Positions 23,257 through 35,220 of a stretch of 64,000 nt of DNA are shown here, piece by piece. Position 1 is the first letter of the stretch, and every line of letters begins with the position of its first letter. The translations under genes and the position numbers were made by a program. Source of the DNA: Eucalyptus grandis (Eukaryota; Streptophyta; Magnoliopsida; Myrtales; Myrtaceae); the NCBI RefSeq assembly GCF_016545825.1, contig NC_052621.1, positions 2,876,199 through 2,940,198 of the forward strand, read 5' to 3'. Below the pieces are notes generated by a model. The model had not been told where the DNA came from. It saw nothing but the letters and a program-made list of their open reading frames with translations, and ran no database searches.

Positions 23257-24404
23257 CTTGTATCTCAGGCGAGACCCCCCTAATCCTATCAGCGTATTAC
23301 CAATTTCCCTATCCTCCGTTTCAGAGAGTTCTACGTTAGAGCTTTCACTTTCTGATTCAACATCAGAATCTTCCTCATCAAGGTCAAACATTTCTTCATC
23401 TCCAACTAAACGATCATTTGAGTCCTTGTGCTCACTTTCCTCATGCTGATGTTCATTGTTCACTGACATGATCAGAAACCGGAGGCAGCAATGGCTTTTC
23501 ATCTTCGTCTTTATAATCTGACAGGACAACATACTTACTTCTATCTAGCAGAGGCTTTGCAACGTTGAAGGGAACCCACCTGAGATTTGCATTAACTAGC
23601 TTGCACATTAACTTTGACAATATGCACAGGTACTTATTGCACATGTAAAAGAATAACAGAGCTCACAAAATGACTATTAAGTGTGAAGTAGTTGAACTAG
23701 GAGGGATGATGAATTTAAAAGTTCACTTCCTCGCAATTTGGAATACCCTCGAGAAATAAAGTTTCATCCGAAGAAGAAGGAGAGTGCAAGAGGGACGTAC
23801 TGGTAACGGAGGGGACATAGAAGCTCAGATGGCTAATATGCTGCTTTATATCTCATCTTGCTGCATGAATGAGTGTAATAGCCAAGGTAATAATACTGAA
23901 GACTGGGGCAGTGAACTTGATTCTCCTTCACCCAAGATATTTCTTGCAAAGCCGAATATTTTCCCAAAGATAAAAAGGCAAAGTCAGGTTCCCAAAATAA
24001 ATATATACTCGACAAGCATTTAGGAAGGATATCCACCACACCAACTGCAACTAATCGGCCATCAATAACATATGACTGATGGAAAGACCCAAAACCGCAG
24101 GGAGGAACTGAACCATCACCGGTCGAGGGAACAAAAATCAATGGTGTGTCAACCAAAAAACTCCTGTACACACTGCCTGTGGCATGGTCTGGATTGTCCT
24201 TGTGCACTTTCAACTGATATCGTCTGTACAACTCAAATTCTTCGGGCTCAAAAGTGGATCTTTTCAGAAGAATCTCAAGCTTCCGCCTTTTTCCTGAACA
24301 ACAGTTACAACACCTCACCATACATCTTCTCTTGTTTCCACTCCTCGTTGAAGATTCTTTAGAGAGAGATTTTTATTGGCCAGTCTTATCCGCTGAAGTG
24401 TGCT
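23257..24404 (-). pseudogene. ATE1: Arginyl-tRNA--protein transferase (ATE1), two-exon 3' fragment
   Basis: ATE1 transfers Arg from Arg-tRNA to N-terminal acidic residues and feeds the N-degron pathway. Exon a (23801-24404) reads RRKLEILLKRSTFEPEEFEL, VPPCGFGSFHQSYVIDGRL, VGVVDILPKCLSSIYLFW and YLGYYTHSCSKMRYKAAY, the conserved C-terminal catalytic domain. Exon b (23257-23579) continues WVPFNVAKPLLDRSKYVVLS and the acidic tail ending in IGLGGSRLRYK. The splice phase is consistent (ca|g TGG). Lesions are an in-frame stop near 24375, a stop at 23833-23835 where the family has Arg, and a one-base shift near 23460. The N-terminal domain and the last exon are absent. The exon ends only 115 bases from the start of a PGI1 fragment on the other strand, an arrangement not expected of intact genes. 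Confidence 0.92.
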
Positions 24405-24556
24405 CTGCAGTAGAACAAAAGTTCAGATATCCATCACATGCTTGGATCAAGAAGCCAGATGTTTCACCCATCTGATGACGAACTCGTTATCAGCTTCGAC
24501 TCCGTGCCACCACCGCCGATGGCATCCTCTATCTCTGGCATCTTCTTGTCCTCCCC

Positions 24557-24801
24557 TGTTAATATAATAGTTATTTCCTTTTTCACATGTTGTTGATTTA
24601 GTTTTTCAGTTACTAGAGTTAGTGGAGTCATGTGTGTTGGTTATCCTAGTTTTTAGGTGTTAGTGGGGCAAGTGCTTTATGGAGAACATGGGTAGTTATG
24701 ATGTGTTTTACGTTTGTATTTTGTCTTTTGTAAAAGACTTTGTTGTTCTGTACGTAAGATGAAGTTTCAGCCTCATCTCTCCTCCCTTTAGCAATTTAAC
24801 A
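24557..24801 (+). repeat. 5' LTR of young copia element
   Basis: TGTTAATATAA...AATTTAACA, immediately followed after one base by the primer-binding site. Confidence 0.95.
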
Positions 24802-24802
24802 G

Positions 24803-24814
24803 TGGTATCAGAGC
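24803..24814 (+). other. Primer-binding site (tRNA-Met)
   Basis: An exact TGGTATCAGAGC, complementary to the 3' end of plant initiator tRNA-Met. Confidence 0.95.
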
Positions 24815-24888
24815 TTGAGAGAAACGTGAGAGTTAAAAAAAAAAAAAAAAAAAAACTTTCGTGAGAGAATTGCAGTGCAATATTTCCA

Positions 24889-27800
24889 ATGGTCACCGAC
24901 AATTTTGTTCAACCAACAATTCCACGCTTTGATGGTCACTATGACCATTGCAGTATGCTGATGGAGAATTTTTTACGATCAAAGGAGTATTGGTTGGTTG
25001 TCAAATCTGGAATTCAAGAGCCACCAGCAGGCATGGCTTTGACAGATCCCCAAAAAGCATAATTGGAAGCTCGAAAGTTGAAGGACCTGAAGGCAAAAAA
25101 TTATTTTTTTCAGGCTATCGATCGTTCCATCTTGGAGACTATTCTTTGCAAAGAAACTTCTAAGGATATATGGGATTCTATGAAGAAAAAATATCAAGGC
25201 TATGTTAGAGTGAAGCGTGCACAGCTTCAAGCCTTGAGAAAAGATTTTGAAACATTAGCGATGAAATATGGAGAATATGTCACTAGTTATTGTGCGAACA
25301 ATGGAGATCGGCAACAAGATGCGATTCCATGGCGAGAAGATGGACGACGTTACCATTGTGGAGAAGATTTTGCATTCCTTGACGTCAAAGTTTAATTATG
25401 TTGTCTTCTCAATTGAAGAGTCGAAAGACATAGATGCGCTATCTCTTGATGAATTGCAAAGCTCCTTATTGGTCCATGAACAGAAGTTCAACAGTAGAGG
25501 AGCAAGCGTTGAAGGCTTCTACCAATACTCATTCCAACAATTTCAGAGGAAGGGGTAGAGGTAGAGGTAGAGGAAGGGGAGATCGAGGAAATAGAGATGT
25601 TGGCAGGAATTTCAAAGCCAATAATGACCAATTTCAAGGCAAAGGCAGAGGACGGGATCCTAACAAAGCCAAGGTAGAGTGTTTTAGATGTCATAAATTT
25701 GGTCATTATGCATCTGAATGTTATACTAGGCTGCCTAATAATAAAGAAAAGGCAGAGAGTTCAAATTTTGTTGAAAAAAAATAAGCAGAAACATTGTTGA
25801 TGGCTGTTCAAGATGAAAAGAAGCGCGAGTCAGATATTTGGTATGTGGATACAGGCTGCAGTAACCACATGAGTGGAAATAAGTCTTCTTTTTTTCATCT
25901 AAATGAAGATTTTCATTCCACTGTGAGTTTTGGGGATCATTCTACTGTGAAAGTGATGGAAAAGGGAGATATTAAGATAAGAACCAAGAATGGTTTTGTG
26001 GAAACGATCTCTAATGTGTTGTATGTTCTGACTTGAAAAGTAATATGTTGAGTGCTGGCCAATTACAAGAAAATGGTTATGTAATCACCATTCAGAGGGG
26101 TGTCTGTGAAATTTATGATTCCGTTAGAGGTGCTATTGCAGTTGTTCCTATGAATTCAAATAGATTATTTCCATTAAAGATTGAAAATATTCAGTCTTGT
26201 TTGATGGCTGAAAAGAAAGATCCGTCATGGCTTTGGCATTTTCGCTATGGTCACTTGAGTTTTGGTGGATTGAAGACCCTCCAACATAAAAACATGGTGA
26301 CGGGTCTTCCTCAAATTACTGTTCCTTCCCAAGTCTGTGAAGAATGTGTTGTTAGCAAACAGCATCGTTCTCAATTTTCAAAAGAAAAGTCATTGAGAGC
26401 AAAGGATGTTTTGCAGCTGGTGCATTCGGACATTTGCGGTCCCATAAATCCATCTTCTAATGGAGGTAAAAGATACTTAATTACCTTCATTGATGATTTT
26501 CCAGAAAAACTTGGGTTTATTTTTTACAGGAAAAATCGAAGCTTTCTCCACATTTAAAAGCTTCAAAACTCGTGTTGAAAATGAAGCAGGAAAGACCATT
26601 AAGACTCTTCAAACAGATCGTGGTGGTGAATATTGCTCAAAAGAATTTGAAGTTTTTTGTGCAGAATATGGCATTCGAAAAGAGCTTACTGCTGCATATA
26701 CACCACAGCAGAATGGTGTATCTGAGAGGAAAAATAGAACAATTCTCAATATTGTGAGAAGTTTATTGGCAAGAGGAAGAGTTTCAAAGACTTTCTGGCC
26801 AGAAGCAGTAAATTGGAGTATTCATGTTTTGAATAGAAGTCCAACTTTTGCTGTTCAGAATATGACACCTGAAGAGGCTTGGAGTGGGAGAAGACCGGAT
26901 GTAGATCACTTCAGAATTTTTGGATGCATCGCATATGCCCATGTCCCGGATGTGAAAAGGAAGAAACTTGATGACAAAGCTGAAAAATGTGTTTTTCTTG
27001 GTGTAAGTGAAGCATCCAAAGCATATAAATTATTCAATCCACTAACAAAGAAGATTGTGACTAGCAGGGATGTTGTTTTTGATGAAGAGAACACTTGGGA
27101 TTGGAATAGGCAGCAGCCTACCCAAGTTCTTTATGACAATGATGCTGAACAGGAGCAAATTTCAGCACCTTATATACCCCAAAATTCATCAAATACAACT
27201 TCTACAGCTACTGAAATTTCACCAACATGTGCTGAAATCAATGAAGAAGAAGCCCAATCTCTTCGTCGGGTTAGAAGAAAGCCTGCTTGGATGGAAGATT
27301 ATGAGGTAACTGGAATTAGAGATTCAATTACTCACTTTGCCTTATTTTCATACTATGACCCTACAACTTTTGAGAGTGCTGTCAAAGAAGAAAAATTGCG
27401 AAAAGCGATGGATGATGAAATTAATTCCATTGAAAGAAATGATACTTGGGAGTTATCCGATCTTCCGGATGGACAAAAAACCATTGGTGTGAAGTGGGTC
27501 TTTAAAACAAAACTGAAAGAAAATGGTGAAGTTGACAAATACAAAGCACGTTTGGTAGCCAAGGGATACAAGCAGCAATATGGGATCGACTATACAAAGG
27601 TTTTTTCTCCAGTTGCGAGACATGACACGATCAGATTGGTGGTTGTATTGGCGGCACAAAATTCTTGGCCTATTTTCCAACTAGATGTCAAATCGGCATT
27701 CTTGCATGGGTACTTGGAGGAACAGTGACTATGCAGGAGATCAAGATGATAGGAGGAGCACTTCGGGTTATGCTTTTATGTTTGGAACAGTGCTATTTCG

Positions 27801-28192
27801 TGGTCATCCAAGAAGCAACCAATTGTCACATTGTCAAGTACGAAGCTGAATTTGTTGCTGCAACAGCTAGTGCTTGTCAAGCTATTTGGCTAAGGAGAAT
27901 TCTTGAGGAGCTACAATTCAAGCAACCGGGACCTACTAAAAATTTTTGTGACAATAACTTAGCAATAAAACTCTCCAAGAATCCAGTGTTACATGGAAGA
28001 AGCAAGCACATTGATGTGAAGTTTTATTTCTTGAGAGATCTTAGCAATGATGGAACAATTGATCTAATCTACTGCAGGAGTGAAGATCAAGTTGCTGATA
28101 TATTCACCAAGGCCCTCAAGATGGAGTCATTTGTGAAGCTTAGAAGGTTACTAGGTGTTTGCACGGTGAAAAAAGTCAAGGCTTTAAACTAA
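24889..28192 (+). pseudogene. copia gag-pol polyprotein, deleted and frameshifted
   Basis: Gag begins at ATG 24889 (PTIPRFDGHYDHCSMLMENF). It has an in-frame stop at about 25060 and then continues as KETSKDIWDSMKKKYQGY. A CX2CX4HX4C zinc knuckle (CFRCHKFGHYASEC) lies at 25680-25722 after an Arg-Gly-rich stretch. Protease carries YVDTGCSNHM near 25842. The pre-integrase WLWHFRYGH and HHCC region follow at 26230-26450. The integrase core shows FIDDF, DRGGEY and TPQQNGVSERKNRT. Reverse transcriptase starts KWVFKTKLKENG and RLVAKGYKQQYGIDYTKVF and reaches QLDVKSAFLHGYLEE at 27725, where it is fused to SDYAGDQDDRRSTSGYAFMF of RNase H. The YVDD active-site box is deleted. RNase H finishes with SEDQVADIFTKALK near 28110. 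At least three frame breaks besides the deletion make it non-coding as a whole. Confidence 0.93.
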
Positions 28193-28223
28193 ATGTTAGC
28201 AAACATCAATTTAAGGGAGGGAT

Positions 28224-28469
28224 TGTTAATATAACAGTTATTTCCTTTTTCACATGTTGTTGATTTAGTTTTTCAGTTACTAGAGTTAGTGGAGTCATGT
28301 GTGTTGGTTATCCTAGTTTTTAGGTGTTAGTGGGGCAAGTGCTTTATGGAGAACATGGGTAGTTATGATGTATTTTACATTATGTATTTTGTCTTTTGTA
28401 AAAGACTTGGTTGCTCTGTACGTAAGATGAAGTTTCAGCCTCATCTCTCCTCCCTTTAGCAATTTAACA
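28224..28469 (+). repeat. 3' LTR of young copia element
   Basis: Nearly identical to the 5' LTR. It is preceded by the purine tract 'aagggaggga'. Confidence 0.95.
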
Positions 28470-29785
28470 TCCCCGTCCCTCAGGCCGAAGACGCCGCCGG
28501 CCTCCGCCGCGAAGCCGTCGGCCTCCGGCCGAAGGGAGATGGCCTCAGTCTCGTTCCCCAGCGAGCTGTCCCTGATGCTGGCCCGCTCCGTCGCAGAGGA
28601 GATCTCAGCGGACCTGGGCAGCACGGACGGCGCGGCAAAGAAGGAGAGGCACGGGCTGGAGAAGGATTCCCGCTCGCTGTGGGAAGGTACATGGACTGGT
28701 TGTACCAGCACCAACAGCTAGGGCTTTTCCTGAACGTGAGCCATATCGGGTTCACGGACAAGTTTGTGGAGGAGATGGAGCCCTGGTTCCAGGCCGCGTT
28801 CGAGGTGATAGAGGAGTTGGAGAAGGGCACAATCACCAACCTCGACGAGGGCCGCATGGTCGGGCACTACTGGTTGAGGAATTCGGAGCTCGCACCGACT
28901 TGGTTCCTGAAGGCGAAGATTGAGAGCACGCTCCACATCGTCTGCAATTTCGCTACCGACGTGGTCCACAATAAGGTTAGTTCTGTAATTCCGGTTGTTG
29001 TTGCTCTCCGTGCGGTAAGAGAGGCTGTAGTTCCCTGTGTTTTTTTTCTTTTCTTTTGAATCGGTTTGCCGTCATATTTGCTTACATTTCTCCTCCATTA
29101 TCTGGAGCAAGTGTATATGATGCTTGATTCACTTATGCGCGATCTTCGTCTTTTGATTCGGAATTTGAAAAGCGCTAGTAAATTTTAGATTTTGCGCATC
29201 AAATTTAAGTAAAGTTACAAGCTATGGATGAATGTTCATTTAGGGACTGATAACATATCCACATTGCTTGCATTCCTAGATTGTAATTCCTTTCTCTGCT
29301 TGCAGTATTAAATCTGGCAGCAAATAAAATTCTCTTTAAGGATACAGTCCCATGTAATTCTGGGAATTAAAGATGTTTTCTTGTCCAAGATATTGCTAAC
29401 TTGTATATTGTGTCAGAAGATCCACAGAAACATTGACGTAGGGACTGTAGATTAACTTAGCTTGTCCACACTGTATGTGCTTCCTAGATTGTAAATCCTT
29501 TGGCAAGTAACTTATTATTATACTACTTTTGTCAAATAATCACAAAATGTCAAGGCCTGTTTGGGGTGGCTGTGAGTTTCAGTTTGCCTTTCTGGTTTTA
29601 GCTGTGGGTTTGAGTTTTTGGCTTTAGCTTAGACTTTAAAGAAATGAAGTTGGTAGAAGACATAACTTCTACCTTGAAAGTGACTAGCTCATTTTGAGAA
29701 TTTAATAGTAAGCTGAACCTTAAATCCTAGATGTTTGGATTCTTGGATAATTTTACTTCTAAAATGAAGCATATAATAACTTTTA

Positions 29786-30030
29786 GGGCGCACATGATAA
29801 AATTTATACTTCTCTATTTCTCTGTTTCTCTATTTCCTGAAACAAGTTTGGAACAGAAACCCGTTTGATAATACAATTTGATTTTTAATTTTGGAATAGA
29901 TTTCTATTCCAAAAATATATTTAAAAAAGAAATCAGAAGCTTTTCAATTTCTGAAATAGAAATTGAGAAATCAATTTCTAGTCAAAAATCAATTTCTATT
30001 ATAGAAATCTTGTCATGCGCACCTTAGTGA
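29786..30030. mobile_element. Possible MITE (imperfect terminal inverted repeats)
   Basis: 'gggcgcacatgataaaattt' at the left and 'agaaatcttgtcatgcgcac' at the right are imperfect inverted repeats about 240 bases apart. The interior is AT-rich and itself palindromic (runs of 'aatttctatt' and 'aatagaaatt'). The size and the 'GGGCGCACATGA' ends recall hAT-type MITEs. I could not find a clean 8-bp target duplication. Confidence 0.5.
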
Positions 30031-30083
30031 CCAAAAGCCATAATACCTTGTGCAGTCCCTATCATTCCCCCTCGGTACAAAAA

Positions 30084-30150
30084 ACAAAAAAAACAAAAAA
30101 ACAAAAAAAACAAAAAAAACAAAAAAACGAAAACACACACACAAAAAAAG
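30084..30150 (+). repeat. A-rich (AAAAAAAC)n and (CA)n simple repeat
   Basis: Seven A-runs separated by single C residues, followed by a short ACACAC run. Confidence 0.9.
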
Positions 30151-30451
30151 AATTTACAACATAAGCAGTATCAGTAGTTTTCCATAGCTGTTAGAGTGGC
30201 TTCTCTACTAATACTGATCAAAGGATGGTTCTTGCCTCTTGTAGTCCTATGCAGCAAAAATAACTCGTTTCTTTTCTAGGTGAAGAACAACCCTGCTGCA
30301 TTGCCAGATTCTCTCTCCTTTTCTTTGGTAGGAGGAATAAATCCTTTATCAAAATGAATGTTTTGTAACTATAAGTAAGGAGAAAATGTGGGCCTCCATC
30401 TTTCAAGATTCTTGCTCTCAAATGCTTTTTATGATCACTTGTGTTTTGTAG

Positions 30452-33400
30452 ATGGGAGAAATATCAAAGTGAGGAGGAAGCAGCTCTTGGTTGGGGAAAG
30501 CATGTCAGAAAAGCTGTTTCTTACAGAGAAGCATAGGCAGCACATCCAAGTGAAATGGCCAACGAGGTATTTTATCTGAATTACTTTCTCTTATGTTGTT
30601 AGGGCTGGAAACTTTATAATAAGAGTGCACCCGATGGTGTTAAATATTGACCAAGGGATTATGATGGTGATCTAATGGTTATTTCTTTGATATGCTGAAG
30701 AAACTCTCTGTTGTGCTGAAGAGCAACTTCATGGATCCACTTTTAATCATGCTCCTTTGATGGAAAGGGCAATTAAATAAATCCCTTTGTCATTGTTCTT
30801 TATTTATTATGGTCCTGGGAGTTGAAATTTGAATTATGAAGTTGCAAATGTCTTTCCTTTTTTAATTTGTTATTATTCCACTAATGAAGGAAAGTTCAGT
30901 TGCAAACACTTGTAAGGAGGACTCATGCATTGAACATACTGCTTATTTTCCTCCTTAACTTTTGTGCATGCACGAGTTTGCTTTCAAATTCCTGTCGAAA
31001 GATATATTTTTTCTCTTCATCTTGTCCTAATGTTGCTTTTAGCTTGAATTGCATTCTCGAAGGTAGGATGCTGGTCTGTATTTTGAGTTTTTCACTAAGT
31101 ATATTAAGCTATTTGATCCATTAGAAAATTTATGAGCAATAAAATCAAATTTGTTCCTGATCTCAATGGTGCTGAGGTTTTCATGCATTGACTTGCACTT
31201 ATATAGCCCCATAATTTCATTATTTGTTGGTTTACCTTTGAAACATAAAGCAGAGTGGTGACGAAGAGGAACGGGTGCCAGAGCAAGAGCTAGAACGGGA
31301 GTATACACCTGCTGGACGCGCTCTAAAGCAATACCTCAAAGCAGAGAGGCCTCCCACAAGTCTGCAGAGCAAAGAACTGCTGAGAAATTGCTACAATATT
31401 GTCCCAGTCAGCTAGCCGGGTCCCAGATGATGGTGGTGCAAGTAATGCACTTGCACCGAGGAAGGCCAGCCAATCTTCCATACTGAGCCTATTTTTCCTA
31501 CCGACCAGCACCCCATCTGACGTTTCAGAGAGAAATTCATGGCAATAACATCATATTTATGGACAACCGGAGTATCTCTCTCCTCAGACCAGAGGTTATT
31601 GCAATAACACTTTATGCTCATGCATAATTTGGTTGGATCATTTCTCTTTTGCAGCCGAAAATTGGTTTTCCTTCGGTTAAGTTGTATAGATTGCGTATAG
31701 CACATTGACAGTTATGTGATATGTTAATTTGATTTCTTGGCTAGTTCTTTATCTGTTAGCTTTTGAAACATTACAAATCAAGCATGTCATTGGCAGCAGA
31801 TATATTGCATGAACATTAATGACGTGTTAATGTGATATGTTATAGATTTGATTGTCTTAAATTCTCACTTCTGCTCATTTTGAAAGCAATCATTCTCCTA
31901 ACTATTTATAGGGCCGATAGGATCTGCTAAAGTGGACCTTGCAGAGAGTCCCAAGACTCTTACCTGTGACGGGTGTCTCTGCCAGGGGCAAGAAAATATC
32001 CAGTACGTACCTAATACCCAACTTAATAGGTACTCAACAAAGTCATGATAACAACTAATATTCGCCAGAGTGAGGAATCCAGAAAGATAATTTCTTTTTC
32101 TTGTATGGTGTTATTTCTTCATTCTCGAGACTTTCAATTCATATGGTGATCTGAAGGTAATGACACATCCTTTGAATTTTGCTTTTATGCTGCCGCATTT
32201 AGTTGTGAACTTGACACGGACAGTGAGGTCTTGATTGAAGGAGAAGCAAGAACAGAAAACCTTCATCAATCAGGACACGTGAATCTCTCCTTTCACCTGC
32301 TGTTCATCCCAGCAAATCTCAACTTTGGTGCGGATGGGATCTTGAAGGGAGCTGTCAAGAAGCTGATCAATACCAGATGACTGTCAGGCAGCTCAGACTT
32401 TATGGAATACGCAAGTAGGATTCCTGTGTGCAGTTCTAATGAAGTACTTGTTCAAAAAAGTAATGTTAAACATACCTGGTAATGGCTTTTCTCTTTACTT
32501 GGAATTGATAATTCTAAAACTATTCTTTTCATCTCACTGTTGTATGTTTTACCATTTCGTGATTTGTTATTCATTAATATCTATTGAACTTGTCTCGATT
32601 ACTATATTAAAATGATGCAGGTATTGTTTTGGTCGGTTTGACATTGGGCTTTCATGCATCTTTTTTCATATATTCATAGATTATCTGGATATTGTATTGG
32701 GTCTTGAGTTCTGGCTAGTCCCTCTGTTATGCTCTCCAAGTCACATCGATATATGAGTTCAAGGCAGTTTCGCATGACCTTGATGCATGGTTCTTCTGGT
32801 TGTTAGCATTCTTTAAATCTCTCCATCACAATTGCTTGATGCTCTCCAAAGGGTCACATTCAAATTCACAGGCTGTCTCCATTCATTCGGTGATTGTGTG
32901 ATTGATTCCGAGATCTTCTGGAATTATTATAAAATTCCTTTCTCTAAGATTAACTAGCTACCCTCATTTATGTTTCAACATTTTCAGAACATACTGTGAG
33001 TAGTATGTGCCACTTGTTGACCTGAGCATATGCCTACCTATATAAACCGTTGACTCAGCTCCTACCTTTCACACTTTTAGAGCCAAACTTGGTAAAGCCT
33101 CTACTTGTTTCTTGTTTCCTTGTATTGCCAGTTAGGGAAAGTATCAAATTGCACAAAGAAATTTCATCTTTTTGTGATTTGTTTGCAGAAATGTTTCTGG
33201 TTGTGATTTATGCAAGTCGTTTTGGTACATGCACCGATAAAGGATAATAACCAAAATAAAGATTAAAGCATCAGTGGACTTTATGGATTTTGTTTGAATG
33301 GCTTTCATCTGTGGCACCTGCAATACGCTCACAGAATCTGATTTCTCTGTAAACACAGAGGAAACTTAATAATTAACTGCTCTCTACGAGACCAAGTTAA

Positions 33401-33580
33401 ATCTGGCAAAGTATGCGACTACTATATAAAACAAATACAACTTTGCTATTAGGAACTGTGCAGTCCCTGAATCAGCATATAGAGCAAGGCAGAAGTGCAT
33501 CGCGGACAAGACCCATGAGTATCCTTAACATGGACATTGCAGAGTCTGACCCTTCCCTGTTCCAGAGGCTCTTCCACTAG
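30452..33580 (+). pseudogene. Series of exon-like pieces of an unrecognised plant gene
   Basis: Five pieces have plausible splice borders and one orientation. 30452-30566 reads EKYQSEEEAALGWGKHVRK, then one stop (probably Leu to TAG), ending ...EMANE before GT. 31254-31415 reads YTPAGRALKQYLKAERPPT after an acidic run. 31912-32002 reads VDLAESPKTLTCDGCLCQGQ before GT. 32203-32380 reads VNLSFHLLFIPANLNFGADG and ends at TGA. 33464-33580 reads SILNMDIAESDPSLFQRLFH and ends TAG at a GT-rich border. The composition is clearly protein-like, but I do not recognise the family, and I cannot prove that all five belong to one gene. At least one nonsense codon suggests another decayed fragment, in the same island as the CLC, ATE1 and PGI1 pieces. 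Confidence 0.45.
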
Positions 33581-35220
33581 GTGAGAAGAGAATATGTTGC
33601 TCTGCACATAAAATCAGATTATGCAAGCAAGTTTATCTGGTTGTGATTTCTTGCTTGTTTTCTCATTACCTATGCTGAGGTACAGTAAGCCAAATGAAGC
33701 GTGTAAGATGTTCAGACCGTTGGGCTTTGTTTCAAATGGCTTTCGTCTACAATATCGGCACTTCCAAGTCCTAGATATGTCCAAGGGTGTTATCTGGCTT
33801 TTCTGATTTCTTGTCCTGATCTTACCTAGATTTGGTTCATATCACTGTGACAAGATAGAAGGGATCGAGTAAACCTTCATAAAGTTAGTATGCGCTTTGG
33901 GCACCTTGGATTGGCACATACTATCCACGAGTGTCCTTAGAAGGTTGTTAATGGATGAGTCTTAACTTAAAAAGGTGGTGTTTTCCTATATTATGGAATT
34001 CAGGGCCCATCGAACAATCTATGGAATTTTTCCATGGGACTTGAAGCGTTAGAGTGCTTTGCAGATGGTGGCATAAATTCTTTTCTTGTAGACTTTGACC
34101 AGTGACGGTGAGCAATGAAACCGCAAAGATAGGGACGATTAGCCAAATTAGGATACCTCTATGTAAAGCTTTTGTTATAGAAAATAAGATTATAGTGTTA
34201 GTCAATGACATTTGTCTTACTCTCAAATGTTGCAAGTGCTAGATTAGCATAAAGATGAGTCAGTGCACGTGTTTAACCAGAGTGAGGTTGCTGAGTGGCT
34301 TTATCCGATACATCACCCTTAGATCAAGTCAACTGGTGCATTTACCTTTCTTATCTTCTCTTGCCTTGTTCTATCTCCCCAAGCTTTTAGAAGGTTCTTC
34401 TGCATGAGACTAAAAGCTTGTATCATATATATTATATCATGAAAACATCACAAATTTTCTGTGTCAATAAGGGTTCATTTTATGGTTGTAGTGTGATGAA
34501 TTTTTTGCATAGTGAGCAGTACTAGCAACCATGAAAAACCATTGTTAAAACTCCGCCAAGCTTTCAGGAGGACAAAGGGGAAACGCGCATATAGTTTACC
34601 TATTTGTGCATCATTTCTTATAAATTCATATTAATCGAAATCAGGACTTTGAGATTGCAACGTGTAGAGTTTTATCTCTTCAAGCACAGAAACGTACCCA
34701 GTGAAATTGAGTTTTACTATAATGACAAATCAAAGGAAAGGACGGGTATGGAGACTACTAATGAGATTTAACCACATGAATTGAGAGCTTAAAGGACCAA
34801 AGTGAACGAACTTATAACTTATTAAACCAACATCTCATCAAAGTTGAACAATGCTACGTCTTCTTGCCCACATTATTTTGCAAAATCGAAGTAGTGTATT
34901 TTGTATGACACTGGTACTCTGTAGTCAAGGGCCAAAAAGAACTCGAACATAGCATTTCGAAGTTTGAATAACACAGTTTTCAAGATATCTTCCAACAATA
35001 CAAAGAGTGAGAATTGAGAACCACCATATTCTTTATAACAAGAATTAAAAATTCAAGATTGTTTTGATTTCCAAAACTAACTCAAAGTTAACTAATGTCG
35101 ATTTTGATTGTATATCTACACACACTCAAAAGCTGCAGAAATTCTTTAGATCCTCTTCCTTGCCATACTAGCTCGGTATTTATCTTTGAAATGTGAGGAT
35201 ACAGATCCTTGGAGGAGTTC
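33581..35220. other. Intergenic, nothing recognised
   Basis: AT-rich. Frames of 60-95 codons (33621-33806, 33948-34235) have no motif. No tandem or inverted structure stood out. Confidence 0.4.

Larger units (their letters stand above)
24557..28469 (+). mobile_element. Young Ty1-copia retrotransposon, 3913 bp, target duplication TCCCC, internally deleted
   Basis: LTRs at 24557-24801 and 28224-28469 start TGTTAATATAA and end AATTTAACA. They are about 245 bp and differ at only about six positions by eye. TCCCC occurs at 24552-24556 and 28470-28474. The primer-binding site TGGTATCAGAGC is at 24803-24814 and the polypurine tract at 28213-28222. The interior runs gag, protease, integrase, the start of reverse transcriptase, then jumps directly into RNase H. 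It is inserted in sense orientation in the transit-peptide codons of a PGI1 fragment. Near-identical LTRs imply a recent insertion. The element cannot encode its own reverse transcriptase. Confidence 0.97.
24519..28975 (+). pseudogene. PGI1: Plastid glucose-6-phosphate isomerase (PGI1), first exon only, split by a copia insertion
   Basis: PGI interconverts glucose-6-phosphate and fructose-6-phosphate in the plastid. The start ATG at 24519 begins a Ser/Pro-rich transit peptide (MASSISGIFLSSP). The frame is interrupted after 24556 by a 3.9-kb copia element and resumes at 28475 ([13 protein letters not shown]...). The mature start follows: [30 protein letters not shown], then a one-base deletion near 28682 shifts the frame to [51 protein letters not shown] and [13 protein letters not shown] donor follows at 28976. 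These match the N-terminal fifth of plant plastid PGI. No SIS domain or catalytic exon was found downstream, so this is a captured or truncated first exon. Confidence 0.93.
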
